Shown: positions 27,195 through 35,645 of the stretch, piece by piece | How positions within the stretch are numbered: position 1 is the first letter of the stretch | Layout of the letters: every line of letters begins with the position of its first letter | NCBI GenBank assembly: GCA_022824185.1 | Contig: JAJEAU010000015.1 | Location: 62,001 to 126,000, forward strand | DNA length: 64,000 bases | Source: Dehalococcoidia bacterium | GTDB taxonomy: Bacteria; Chloroflexota; Dehalococcoidia; Lucifugimonadales; Lucifugimonadaceae | Reading direction: 5' to 3' | Program-made: the position numbers and the translations under genes | The notes under the pieces: generated by a model | Database searches by the model: none | The model's input: only the letters and a program-made list of their open reading frames with translations | Told to the model about the DNA's origin: nothing

Positions 27195-27971
27195 ATGGCG
27201 GTAGCAATCGACCTGTCAGGAAAACGAGGCGTAATCTTCGGCGTCGCCAACCAACGCAGCATTGCATGGGCGATCTCCGAGCGCCTCATCGATGCCGGAG
27301 CAGAACTGGCCTTCACATACCTCAACGACCGCCTCCGGGGCCCCGTCGAAAAAACCGTCTCCGCCCTCGATGATCCCCTCCTCATTGAGTGCGACGCCAC
27401 CGACGACGGCGACGTCCAATCCGTCTACGATCAGGTCGGCGAAAAATGGGGCACCATAGACTTCGTGGTCCACTCCATCGCCTACGCCGAACGAGACGAC
27501 CTCGGCGGCGACTTCTCCACGACCGGCCGCCAAGGGTTCCGAACTGCTCTCGAAACCTCCGCCTACACCCTCATGCCCGTGGTCTCCCGCGCCGTCCCCC
27601 TCATGCCTGAGGGCGGAGCGGCCCTCACCATGACCTTCGACGCCTCCCAACGCGTCTACCCCGGTTACAACATCATGGGCACCGCAAAAGCCGCCCTCGA
27701 AAACGAAGTACGCCAACTAGCCGCCGAATTCGGAGACCGCAACGTCCGAGTAAACGCCATCTCCGCCGGACCCCTCCCGACCCTCGCTGCTCGATCCATC
27801 CCCGGCTTCCGCGACATGACGGGAGCACACCGCGACCGCTCCCCCCTCAAACGCAACATAACCCACCAAGAAGTAGGCAACACCGCCCTCTTCCTCCTAA
27901 GCGAGATGTCTTCCGGCATTACCGGCGCCATCATCCCGGTTGATGCGGGATATGGGATTATTGCGTTGTGA
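27195..27971 (+). CDS. fabI: Enoyl-[acyl-carrier-protein] reductase (NADH), FabI type
   Basis: 258 residues from ATG 27195, preceded by an AGAGGAG ribosome-binding site; an earlier in-frame ATG at 27147 is unlikely. FabI performs the last reduction of each fatty-acid elongation cycle. Visible features are VIFGVANQRSIAW, the SIAYA motif, and YNIMGTAK, the Tyr-x6-Lys pair specific to FabI rather than ordinary SDR enzymes. The C terminus ITGAIIPVDAGYGI fits. A UDG-like gene follows 39 bases downstream on the same strand. Confidence 0.95.
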   Translation: MAVAIDLSGKRGVIFGVANQRSIAWAISERLIDAGAELAFTYLNDRLRGPVEKTVSALDDPLLIECDATDDGDVQSVYDQVGEKWGTIDFVVHSIAYAERDDLGGDFSTTGRQGFRTALETSAYTLMPVVSRAVPLMPEGGAALTMTFDASQRVYPGYNIMGTAKAALENEVRQLAAEFGDRNVRVNAISAGPLPTLAARSIPGFRDMTGAHRDRSPLKRNITHQEVGNTALFLLSEMSSGITGAIIPVDAGYGIIAL

Positions 27972-28010
27972 CGATGCTGATCCGCCGATTTCGTCCTTTG
28001 GAGTCGAAAC

Positions 28011-28769
28011 TTGACGATCTCAACGCAACCAACGCACGTCCCGACTTACATTGAGCGTCGAATACGGAGGCGAGTTCCCGTCGATTCCCAAATCGTGCCC
28101 GGTTCGACACCGGTCGTGGCGTTCGGTCGATTTCGAACCGCTCAGGTAGCCACACTAGGGCTAAATCCGAGCAAAGTCGAGTTCCTCGATCGCGCCGGCA
28201 ATGAACTTCGAGAGGATGACCGTCGTCTCGCGACACACGCTTCGCTAGGGACTGCCGATCTTTCCAATGCTCAATCTGACCTCGTCGCACAAGTCTTGGA
28301 TGACTGTGAGGAATATTTCGATCGGAATCCTTACCGCAGATGGTTTAACCAATTGGAGGGAGTATTGGCGCAGTGCGGTGTGTCCTATTACGACGGAACA
28401 GCTTGTCATTTGGACCTCGTTCAGTGGGCGACGGATCCAACTTGGGGCGGATTGAGCAACGAGGTCAAACTCAAGCTGCTTAAGTCTGATGTGCCGTTCC
28501 TGTTGGAACAACTGGCGACGGAAAATGTGCGTTTGCTTCTGGTTAACGGTTCAGGTGTTATCAATCAACTTCAAGAGAACGCCACCGCGGAATTGAGCGA
28601 GATGAACCCGATCTCCGGATTGGGACGAAACAAAACGAAGCTCTTCGTTGGCTCCATTTCCGGCAACATCAAGGTTGTCGGATGGAGTACCAACATTCAA
28701 TCCTCATTCGGCGTTACACGCGAATTGAGAACCGAGATCGCGCGACGGGTTAGTTCGCTCGCCTGTTAA
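28011..28769 (+). CDS. UDG-like alpha/beta protein of unknown substrate
   Basis: 252 residues from TTG 28011, with a TGGAG ribosome-binding site nine bases upstream. Core strands read VATLGLNPS, CHLDLVQWA, LLLVNGSG and a late GWSTNIQSS loop, a layout like the uracil-DNA-glycosylase-like superfamily. The GLNPS loop corresponds to the catalytic water-binding loop and the final STN segment to the DNA-intercalation loop. The similarity is at pattern level only. It is the second UDG-like gene in this window, clearly different from the one at 7686. Function unknown. Confidence 0.6.
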   Translation: MTISTQPTHVPTYIERRIRRRVPVDSQIVPGSTPVVAFGRFRTAQVATLGLNPSKVEFLDRAGNELREDDRRLATHASLGTADLSNAQSDLVAQVLDDCEEYFDRNPYRRWFNQLEGVLAQCGVSYYDGTACHLDLVQWATDPTWGGLSNEVKLKLLKSDVPFLLEQLATENVRLLLVNGSGVINQLQENATAELSEMNPISGLGRNKTKLFVGSISGNIKVVGWSTNIQSSFGVTRELRTEIARRVSSLAC

Positions 28770-28803
28770 TCCGACGGTCATCAGCGCACGAAATCGATTT
28801 TGA

Positions 28804-29580
28804 TCAGTGCCGGCTGTAAGGCACACCCTCCAGCAAACCCGCGTCATACATCGCGTCCCATTCATTCAGGAACGTCGTGTTCCACTCATCTGTCAGCTTC
28901 GACTGCAGCATCTGCTCGAAGATCGGCCAGAACACGATGATCCCGTCCGCACCGTCCCTCAACGCCGCGTCCGCCGTCTCCTTAGATCGCACCAGCGCCG
29001 CCGTGATGTAAGGGCGCTGCGCCCAATCCGCAAACGTGTCTCGCAGATCCCGCACCAAAGCGGTAGGATCGCCCGACACATCCCGATACGGTTCGCAGAA
29101 CGGAAGAACGTGAGTAACGCCAGCTTGCGCAACCGCAACCGCTTGATTCAACGTGAAGACCGTCGTGCAGAAGGTCTCGACACCCGCCTTCTTCAACTCC
29201 GCAAAAGCCCCTAGAGCGTGCACGGTGCACGGAATCTTCAAAATCACTCGGTCGGACATCTTCGTGAAGACCTCACCCACATCGAGCAACTCCTGTGTCG
29301 AGTGCCCGTCGATCTCCACCGCAACCTTCTTGTCAGTGATGTCTAGATACCGCTGAATCACATCCGTCATCTGCCCGTACTTCTGAACCATCTCGTTCAG
29401 CACCACCGTGTTCGTCACGATTCCCGCCGCACCGCGCCCCATCCAAGGCTTCAGATCCTCGGGATCACCCGCCAGCCAAACCGCTGGACCAGACGCCATC
29501 GCCTGGTTCATCTCCGCCGCGCCAACCGGCATCAACGCAGAGTCCGCCGCGCCGTTCGTCGATATTGCTGATTGCTGCAT
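28804..29580 (-). CDS. Transaldolase / fructose-6-phosphate aldolase family protein
   Basis: 258 residues. The ILKIPCTVHALGAFAEL segment carries the Schiff-base lysine of the small transaldolase family (KIP motif). It is followed by FCTTVFTLNQAVAVAQAG, the strand that in relatives reads NxTLxFSxxQA. The C-terminal part (RPYITAALVRSKETADAAL) is also consistent. Family members transfer or cleave three-carbon dihydroxyacetone units from sugar phosphates. The N-terminal 30 residues are Ala/Met/Gly-rich; ATG 29580 is used, but a start at an internal Met is possible. It is convergent with the UDG-like gene and divergent from the M19 gene. Confidence 0.85.
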   Translation of the reverse strand: MQQSAISTNGAADSALMPVGAAEMNQAMASGPAVWLAGDPEDLKPWMGRGAAGIVTNTVVLNEMVQKYGQMTDVIQRYLDITDKKVAVEIDGHSTQELLDVGEVFTKMSDRVILKIPCTVHALGAFAELKKAGVETFCTTVFTLNQAVAVAQAGVTHVLPFCEPYRDVSGDPTALVRDLRDTFADWAQRPYITAALVRSKETADAALRDGADGIIVFWPIFEQMLQSKLTDEWNTTFLNEWDAMYDAGLLEGVPYSRH

Positions 29581-29722
29581 CTCTTCGCTCCAGAAGTTGG
29601 TCAGGATTTCTCGGCTCGCATGCCCCGAACGCTTGATTGAAGTTTAATTGCAAACCGAAACCACAGCGACGCATCGTAAACTACCACCCATTCCTAACGA
29701 ATCCAACCAGTCAGGACAGATA

Positions 29723-30742
29723 ATGACCGCCGACCCTCAACTCGCCAGAGACCTTTACGACCAAGCGGTCGTCATCGACGCTCTCAACGTCAGCAATTGG
29801 GACAGCGACGCCGTCTTCGAGAGCCTCAACGCGGGAAGCGTTGCAGCCATCAACGCCACCCAAGCCACGTGGGAAGGTTACGAAGAGACGCTAGACATGA
29901 TCGCAAAGTGGTACGTCCGCTTCCGCGAGCGGCCCGACCAAATCCTATTGGTCGAATCCGTCGCGGACATCCACCGGGCTAAGCGTGAGAGCAAGACGGG
30001 CATCATATTCGGATGGCAAAACACCTCGCCCATTGAAAACGACCTCGACCGTCTAGCCCTGTTCCACAAACTCGGCGTCCGCATAATGCAGGTCACCTAC
30101 CACGAACGAAACCTCCTCGGCGACGGTTGCATGGAACGTCAAGACGGCGGCCTCACGAATTTCGGCATCGACGCCGTCGCCGAGATGAACAGACTCGGCA
30201 TCCTCCTTGACCTCTCCCACGTCGGCGTCGCGACTACCCAGGAGAGCATCGAAGTCTCCGAGAAGCCCGTCGCCATCACCCACGCAAACGCCAAGTCATA
30301 CTTCGACCACCGCCGCAACAAAACCGACAAAGCAATCAAAACGATGGCCGATAAAGGCGGCGTAATCGGAGCAACCTGCATCCAAGGCTTCCTCCGAAAC
30401 ACCTACGACTCCACGATCGACGACTATCTCGACGCAATCGACCACCTAGTCGACATGGTTGGCGTCGACCACGTCGGCATCGGCACCGATCACACCCAAG
30501 ACCAGCCAGAAGAGTTCTGGAAATACATCGGCGGTCAACAAGGCACCAAATACCCGTCAAGCTTCACCGGCCACAGCGGTATGCCGCTGGCTTGGGAGGA
30601 TCAGTACCCGGTGGGGCTGAAGACGCCCGATCAGTTGCCGGTTATGTCTGAAGCGCTGTTGAACCGCGGCTATTCGGACGATGACGTGATCAAGATCCTC
30701 GGCGGGAACTGGCTACGGTTGTTTGGAGAGGTTTGGAGGTAA
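29723..30742 (+). CDS. Membrane-dipeptidase (M19)-like amidohydrolase with altered metal ligands
   Basis: 339 residues from ATG 29723 (TCAGGACAG upstream). The barrel and the motifs LDLSHVG and THANA of renal-dipeptidase-like M19 proteins are present, as are VGIGTDHTQ and the C-terminal GGNWLRLF. The first metal motif, normally DGHND, reads IDALNV (Asp19-Ala-Leu21), so His and second Asp are missing. The bridging glutamate strand, normally IEG, reads FGWQN. Most zinc ligands of a binuclear dipeptidase are thus lost or changed. Homologues of this kind are often annotated as peptidases, but the reaction here is uncertain. Divergent from the transaldolase gene. Confidence 0.8.
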   Translation: MTADPQLARDLYDQAVVIDALNVSNWDSDAVFESLNAGSVAAINATQATWEGYEETLDMIAKWYVRFRERPDQILLVESVADIHRAKRESKTGIIFGWQNTSPIENDLDRLALFHKLGVRIMQVTYHERNLLGDGCMERQDGGLTNFGIDAVAEMNRLGILLDLSHVGVATTQESIEVSEKPVAITHANAKSYFDHRRNKTDKAIKTMADKGGVIGATCIQGFLRNTYDSTIDDYLDAIDHLVDMVGVDHVGIGTDHTQDQPEEFWKYIGGQQGTKYPSSFTGHSGMPLAWEDQYPVGLKTPDQLPVMSEALLNRGYSDDDVIKILGGNWLRLFGEVWR

Positions 30743-30757
30743 TGAACGCCCGAAACT

Positions 30758-32449
30758 CTATTCGGCTATTACATAGTGCGCACCACGCGCCCGTCCCCTG
30801 AGTTCTACCAATCCTTCGTCTCGCATCTCACGCATCAGTGCGACTGTTTGGTTGCGGCCGTATCCGGTAATCTCCCTCACTACCGAGTTTGTGATCGACC
30901 CGCGTTCGGTAATCGTTTGAAGCACGAGGACCCGCGCTCTGCGAGCGTCGATTATGCCCGCCGACTCATCAGGTTCGATCCTGCCCCAACTTGCAAACTG
31001 TCGACCCAAACTGTAAGCAGATCCCTGCCCCCTGCCTCGAACCTCCAATAAACCGAGCGCGTTCAACGCGGCCAGACGCTCAGCGGCATCCGTTTCATCC
31101 ACCTGCAAGAGTTCGGCGGCAGACCAACGATTCAATTCCACGCGCGTCATCAAGGATCGCATGATCATCAGATCTTCGAGCTCCAGTCTTTCACCGCTCA
31201 AACCTTGTTCAGCTACGAAGCGCGCGAATCCTTGATGCACAACGGTAGGCAGTGTCAGCTTTACAGTAGCGATGTCCGCTTCGTACCGCGGCAACCCCTT
31301 GCCTCCTCGAAGAGTTTCTTCGAAGATTCGATCGACCCCTAGACCCATACGGTTCACGAGGCCGATTTTCTGCAATGCGTCCGCCAAAAGATGGTTTCGG
31401 CGAACTGGTCGATGGCGCAACACGTTTTGTGGCGAGACGTCGCCGACGAAGCCGCCCGGGTTGCTCAGTTCGACGCGATCGTGGTACAGATTCAAGTGCA
31501 CAGAATCGCCGAGGAAATAGTCGCGATGCACCAGAGCATTTAGAACAGCCTCCCGAATCACCAACCAGCTCAGATCAGGGATTTCAAAGTGATGGAATCC
31601 CAAAACCTCGATCGTCGTTAAACGCACGTTGGCATCAACAATTCTTCGGACTTCGTCCAGCGTTTTCAGCATGGGTTCTCGCAGGTCTCTACGGAAGTCG
31701 TACTTTGTGGGTTCTTGAAACCTTGCGACGATCAACTCGTGTTGCGGAATGGATCGAATTATGGCTGATTTACGCCCCAACAGAAGAACGGCGGCCATGG
31801 TGATGCGCCGACCTTCCACTAAACCGAGTGCTTCGAGTAGTTCTTTATCGCCAAGTCCGTTCAATTCAAAGCCGACTTCCTCCTCCCGGATGATTCCGCG
31901 CAATCGATTTATCTCGGCAGGGTCAATGGCATCGGTATCCTCGCCTGCCACAATCTCGGAGGTAGCATCTGCAACACCTCGGCTTGCAAGCATTGGCGCG
32001 AGGCTCGATCCTGTCAAGGGTTTCGATTCTTTGCCGACACGGATCCTTGCGATGCCGTCTGTGGTGGTGACCAACTGATTGCTGCTTGGCACCCTGACGA
32101 TCAAGACGCGGCCTTCGGGTTCGATGACTTCCTCGACGTCGACGGTTATATGCGGGTCGGTGCCGTCGTAAATGTCTCGCTGGATATCGCTGATTTCGAT
32201 TCGATGCACTCCTACGATCGCATCTGAGCGAGTGCGCTTGCCATCAGCAACGCCGAGTACCAAGTTTCCGCCATGTGCGTTGGCAAACGCGACTGCGGAC
32301 TCTCGGATCGCTCGCGACTGTCGTCGGACCTCTGATCCTTGAGCATTTCCCGATTTGAACTCTAGATACTCTGACTCAAGCGCGTCGGCCGGTTCGCCAT
32401 CTAGACGCTTGAGCATCTCGCGAATCTCTTCTGAGGTGAGGGCTGTCAT
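30758..32449 (-). CDS. AlbA_2 (Schlafen-type) / RecG C-terminal-like regulator
   Basis: 563 residues. The N-terminal part reads ESEYLEFKSG...AIRESAVAFANAHGGNLVLGV, the AlbA_2/Schlafen-type putative nucleic-acid-binding domain. The middle part (IREAVLNALVHRDYF, LSNPGG, RNHLLADAL) matches the HATPase_c_4 / RecG C-terminal-like domain usually fused to it. The end resembles a winged helix, with TRVELNRWSAAELLQV and a second helical pair. Proteins of this build are usually treated as transcription regulators, but they are mis-annotated as RecG helicase; no helicase motifs are present. Two long operator-like repeats sit immediately upstream, suggesting autoregulation. Confidence 0.85.
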   Translation of the reverse strand: MTALTSEEIREMLKRLDGEPADALESEYLEFKSGNAQGSEVRRQSRAIRESAVAFANAHGGNLVLGVADGKRTRSDAIVGVHRIEISDIQRDIYDGTDPHITVDVEEVIEPEGRVLIVRVPSSNQLVTTTDGIARIRVGKESKPLTGSSLAPMLASRGVADATSEIVAGEDTDAIDPAEINRLRGIIREEEVGFELNGLGDKELLEALGLVEGRRITMAAVLLLGRKSAIIRSIPQHELIVARFQEPTKYDFRRDLREPMLKTLDEVRRIVDANVRLTTIEVLGFHHFEIPDLSWLVIREAVLNALVHRDYFLGDSVHLNLYHDRVELSNPGGFVGDVSPQNVLRHRPVRRNHLLADALQKIGLVNRMGLGVDRIFEETLRGGKGLPRYEADIATVKLTLPTVVHQGFARFVAEQGLSGERLELEDLMIMRSLMTRVELNRWSAAELLQVDETDAAERLAALNALGLLEVRGRGQGSAYSLGRQFASWGRIEPDESAGIIDARRARVLVLQTITERGSITNSVVREITGYGRNQTVALMREMRDEGLVELRGRARGAHYVIAE

Positions 32450-32462
32450 CGGGTCGCAATCG

Positions 32463-32562
32463 AAAATGATTCATTATTCATTCTTTTGATTCTAAGAATC
32501 ATTCAATGCTGTTCCAACCAAAAATGATTCATTATTCATTCTTTTGATTCGGAGAATCATTC
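32463..32562. promoter_or_regulatory. Two 42-bp direct copies of an AT-rich imperfect palindrome upstream of the AlbA_2 gene
   Basis: Copy 1 (32463-32504) and copy 2 (32521-32562) are 40/42 identical and start 58 bases apart. Each holds AATGATTC near one end and GAATCATT at the other, giving an inverted repeat, with further ATTCATT units in between. Copy 1 begins 14 bases upstream of the ATG of the AlbA_2 gene. The position and symmetry suggest binding sites for a dimeric repressor, most simply the product of the gene itself. Confidence 0.6.
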
Positions 32563-32606
32563 TTCGCCCTGGTGCCTAGGGCTTTGACCGGATGCAACAA
32601 CCAGAA

Positions 32607-32631
32607 ACGCCCCGGATCATCTCCGGGGCGT
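32607..32631 (-). terminator. Hairpin terminator after glnA
   Basis: ACGCCCCGGA (32607-32616) pairs with TCCGGGGCGT (32622-32631), a 10-bp perfect stem with a five-base loop, 28 bases past the glnA stop on the minus strand. There is only a weak T-rich run after it, so it may be factor-dependent or serve as an mRNA end stabiliser. Confidence 0.65.
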
Positions 32632-32659
32632 CTCTCAAACTCTCGCCTGTTGCTGACGA

Positions 32660-34078
32660 CTAAGCGTCGTAGCTGAGGTAGAACTCGTAGGGGTGCGGTC
32701 GCAGGCGAATCGCGTCGACTTCGGTTTCGCGTTTGAAGTCGATGTAGGCCTCTAGGAGGTCTTCGGTGAAGACACCGCCCTTGGTGAGGAACTCGTGGTC
32801 CTCTTCCAAGGCGTTCAATGCCTCCTCAAGGGTGCCGGGCACCATGTTCAACGACTTGGGGTCGAAGGTGTAAAGGTCACCCTCGATTGGGTCGCCAGGG
32901 CTGGCACCGGTCTCGATGCCGTCCAATCCTGCCATCAGCATCGCGGCGAACGCGAAGTATGGGTTGCATGACGGGTCCGGAGGTCGGAACTCTACGCGCT
33001 TGGCGGCCGGGTTGTCGAAGTACATCGCGATACGGGCAGCAGCCGAGCGGTTTCGAGCGGACAACGCCAAGATGGTTGGGGCTTCGTACCCTGGAACCAA
33101 TCGCTTGTAGGAGTTGCTGCTCGGAGCCACGATGGCCATCAAAGCAGCCCCGTGCTTGACCAATCCGCCGATGTAGTTGAGCGCAAGGTCGCTCAAGCCG
33201 GCGTAGCCGTCACCCGCGAAGAGCGGTTTACCGTCTTTCCAGATCGACTGGTGGGTGTGCATACCGGAACCGTTGTCCTCGAAAAGAGGCTTCGGCATAA
33301 AGGTCGCGGTCTTGCCGTGCTTGGCGGCGGTGTTCTTGACGCAGTACTTGTAAGCCATGACCTTGTCAGCGGTTTCGACTAGAGGACCAAACCGGAAGTT
33401 GATCTCGCCCTGACCGGCCGTCGCGACTTCGTGGTGATGGCGCTCGATTTCGATACCGAAGTTCGCCATGTGATCGCACATCTCAGAGCGGATCTCTGTC
33501 TGCGTGTCGAGCGGAGGCGTGGGGAAGTATCCGTGCTTGTGTCGGATCTTGAACCCTAGGTTCGGGCCTTCTCCCGAAAGGTCAGTGGCGTTTCCGGAGT
33601 TCCAGATCGCCTCTTCAGAATCGACCTCGTAGTGGGCGGTGTTCGCCGTGAGGTTGTAGGAAACGCTGTCGAAGATGAAGAACTCGGCTTCGGGCCCCCA
33701 GTATGAGACATCGCCGATCCCGGTATCGATCAGATGCTGCTCGGCATGCTTGGCGACGTATCGAGGGCTTCGGTGGTAGTCCTCTTTCGTGATCGGGTCT
33801 TGCACATCGGCGATCACAGTTATGGTGTTCGGGATGAACGGGTCCACCGCTACGGTGTTGATGTCCGGCACCAAGAGCATGTCGGATTCGTCGATCGACT
33901 GGAATGCTCGGATGCTGGAACCGTCGAATCCGACGCCGCCAGTGAACATCGAGGCGTTCACCTCGCGTTTAGGCAATGTCATGTGTTGCCACGTCCCAGG
34001 GACGTCAACGAACTTGATGTCGATCCATTCGGAGCCGGTATCGGCCATCAACTTCAGCACATCATCGGCAGTTTGCAT
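32660..34078 (-). CDS. glnA: Glutamine synthetase, type I
   Basis: 472 residues, typical of GSI. It fixes ammonium onto glutamate with ATP. Hallmarks: FDGSSIRAF near residue 50, WGPEAEFFIFD (metal ligands), KHGKTATFMPKPL, NPYFAFAAMLMAGLDG and RVEFRPPDPSCNPY. The DLYTFDP segment retains the tyrosine that is adenylylated in enzymes regulated by GlnE, so covalent control is possible. A hairpin terminator follows. The region upstream to the pentapeptide gene (34079-34293) shows no recognisable operator, although it should contain two divergent promoters. Confidence 0.97.
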   Translation of the reverse strand: MQTADDVLKLMADTGSEWIDIKFVDVPGTWQHMTLPKREVNASMFTGGVGFDGSSIRAFQSIDESDMLLVPDINTVAVDPFIPNTITVIADVQDPITKEDYHRSPRYVAKHAEQHLIDTGIGDVSYWGPEAEFFIFDSVSYNLTANTAHYEVDSEEAIWNSGNATDLSGEGPNLGFKIRHKHGYFPTPPLDTQTEIRSEMCDHMANFGIEIERHHHEVATAGQGEINFRFGPLVETADKVMAYKYCVKNTAAKHGKTATFMPKPLFEDNGSGMHTHQSIWKDGKPLFAGDGYAGLSDLALNYIGGLVKHGAALMAIVAPSSNSYKRLVPGYEAPTILALSARNRSAAARIAMYFDNPAAKRVEFRPPDPSCNPYFAFAAMLMAGLDGIETGASPGDPIEGDLYTFDPKSLNMVPGTLEEALNALEEDHEFLTKGGVFTEDLLEAYIDFKRETEVDAIRLRPHPYEFYLSYDA

Positions 34079-34293
34079 CGGTTGTTTCTCCAGTTTTCGC
34101 GGTTAATTCGGCGCTACATTACACGCCTCACATATCCACGATAAATAATTTTTGTTTCGCGATTGTTTCACTTCGCTTCGGCGGTGGTTGCAAAGACGCG
34201 TCCGACGCATCGAATATCATTTGCCAAGAATGCCCGCCGGGCTTCGATCTCGTCCCCAAATACAACCTAAAACCCGCGTTGAATCCTCTCCAC

Positions 34294-34689
34294 ATGCAAG
34301 CCGTCAAAATGGGCGCCGCCGCTGTCGATGATTGGCGGACGGAGAACCCCGCTGACAGGCTCGACCTTTCGGGAGCGGATCTGAGGGGGATGAACTTCAG
34401 CGGATGGAACCTCTCGCGTGTCATCCTCGACAACGCCGATCTCACAGGAGCCTGTCTGAAAGGCGCCGATCTGTCCGAAGGATGGGCTAGACGCACAAAG
34501 TTCGTCAATGCCGACTTGAGCGACGCCGCTCTGTTTCGCACCAGCTTGGCGGGCGCAGACCTCAGCGATGCCAATTTGAGCAACACCAACATGTACCGTT
34601 GCATACTCAGAGACGCCATCTTGAATGATGGGACAAACTTCAACGGCGCGTGGATGGCCAAGGTGATCTGGCCCGATACAAACAAGTAG
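34294..34689 (+). CDS. Pentapeptide-repeat protein
   Basis: 131 residues from ATG 34294; an in-frame TTG at 34279 is an alternative. From about residue 25 on it consists of A(D/N)LSG-type five-residue repeats: LDLSGADLRGMNFSGWNLS, then NADLTGACLKGADLS, NADLSDAAL, GADLSDANLSNTN. These form a right-handed square beta helix. Small proteins of this type can mimic DNA or simply act as scaffolds; no function can be assigned. It lies 29 bases upstream of the AKR gene and may be the first gene of that operon. Confidence 0.85.
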   Translation: MQAVKMGAAAVDDWRTENPADRLDLSGADLRGMNFSGWNLSRVILDNADLTGACLKGADLSEGWARRTKFVNADLSDAALFRTSLAGADLSDANLSNTNMYRCILRDAILNDGTNFNGAWMAKVIWPDTNK

Positions 34690-34718
34690 GACCACCCAGA
34701 GCTAAGGAGAACAGTAAG

Positions 34719-35645
34719 ATGCAGATGGTCGATTTCGGAAAAACAGGGTACAAAGTCTCACGCCTTGGAGCGGGGCTCGCAGAGATCGGATCGGAACTCG
34801 ACTTCGATGACGTCGAGCAAGCCGGAAACGTTCTCAACAACGCCCTCGACATGGGTATCAACTTCCTTGACACCGCAGCATGTTACGGAATATCCGAGGA
34901 ACTCATCGGTCGAACGGTAGCGAACCGCCGAGACGAATACACACTCGTCACCAAAGCCGGCCACGCACGTGGCGATGGCTTAGACGGTAGCGATTGGACT
35001 TACGAAACCGTCCGAGACTCTATTGACCGAAGTCTTCGACGCCTTAACACCGACTACGTCGATCTAGTCCAACTCCACTCTTGCGGCATCCCCGATCTAG
35101 AAAAAGGCGACATAATCCGAGGATTGGAAGACGCCCGAGACGCCGGCAAGACTCGCATGATTGGATATTCCGGCGACAACGAAGCCGCTCACTGGGCTGT
35201 CGACTCTGGCATCTTCGACACCCTCCAGACCAGCTTCAACCCAGTCGAACAACGCGCCTACACCACAGGTCTGCTGGAAAAATGCGCAAATTCGGGCACG
35301 GGCGTAATTGTCAAGCGACCAATCGGCGGTGCCACATGGGGCATGGCCAAATCCGGCATGGACAGCTCTCGACGAAGCTACGACAACACCTACCTGGAAC
35401 GCTGCGTCCGAGTTCAAGCCCAAGGCGATGTGCCTGGCGAGCCGGATGACCCGATCGTAGCGGCTATGGGATTCACCCTTGCGCATCCGGAGATTCACGT
35501 CGCAATCATCGGCACAAAGAACCCGCGCCACATGGTCTCCAACATCGAGACGCTCGATGATGCGCTAAGCATTGACGGCACCTTCGTAGATGCCATGCAT
35601 GATCGCTTCGCCGAACTCGACGACGACTGGCGGCAACTCACGTGA
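34719..35645 (+). CDS. Aldo/keto reductase
   Basis: 308 residues from ATG 34719, with an AAGGAG ribosome-binding site at 34704-34709. The TIM-barrel AKR markers are visible: FLDTAACYG with the catalytic Tyr, VTKAG (Lys) and VQLHSCG (His). The C-terminal NADP-binding segment AIIGTKNPRHM is present. It probably reduces or oxidises a sugar or lactone. The stop overlaps the start of the next gene (GTGA), so it is coupled to two enolase-superfamily genes, an arrangement that suggests dehydrogenase and dehydratase steps of one acid-sugar pathway. Confidence 0.9.
   Translation: MQMVDFGKTGYKVSRLGAGLAEIGSELDFDDVEQAGNVLNNALDMGINFLDTAACYGISEELIGRTVANRRDEYTLVTKAGHARGDGLDGSDWTYETVRDSIDRSLRRLNTDYVDLVQLHSCGIPDLEKGDIIRGLEDARDAGKTRMIGYSGDNEAAHWAVDSGIFDTLQTSFNPVEQRAYTTGLLEKCANSGTGVIVKRPIGGATWGMAKSGMDSSRRSYDNTYLERCVRVQAQGDVPGEPDDPIVAAMGFTLAHPEIHVAIIGTKNPRHMVSNIETLDDALSIDGTFVDAMHDRFAELDDDWRQLT

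Noticed and set aside
30758..32449. RecG helicase annotation
   Set aside because: Only the AlbA_2 and RecG-C-like parts are present; no Walker or helicase motifs.
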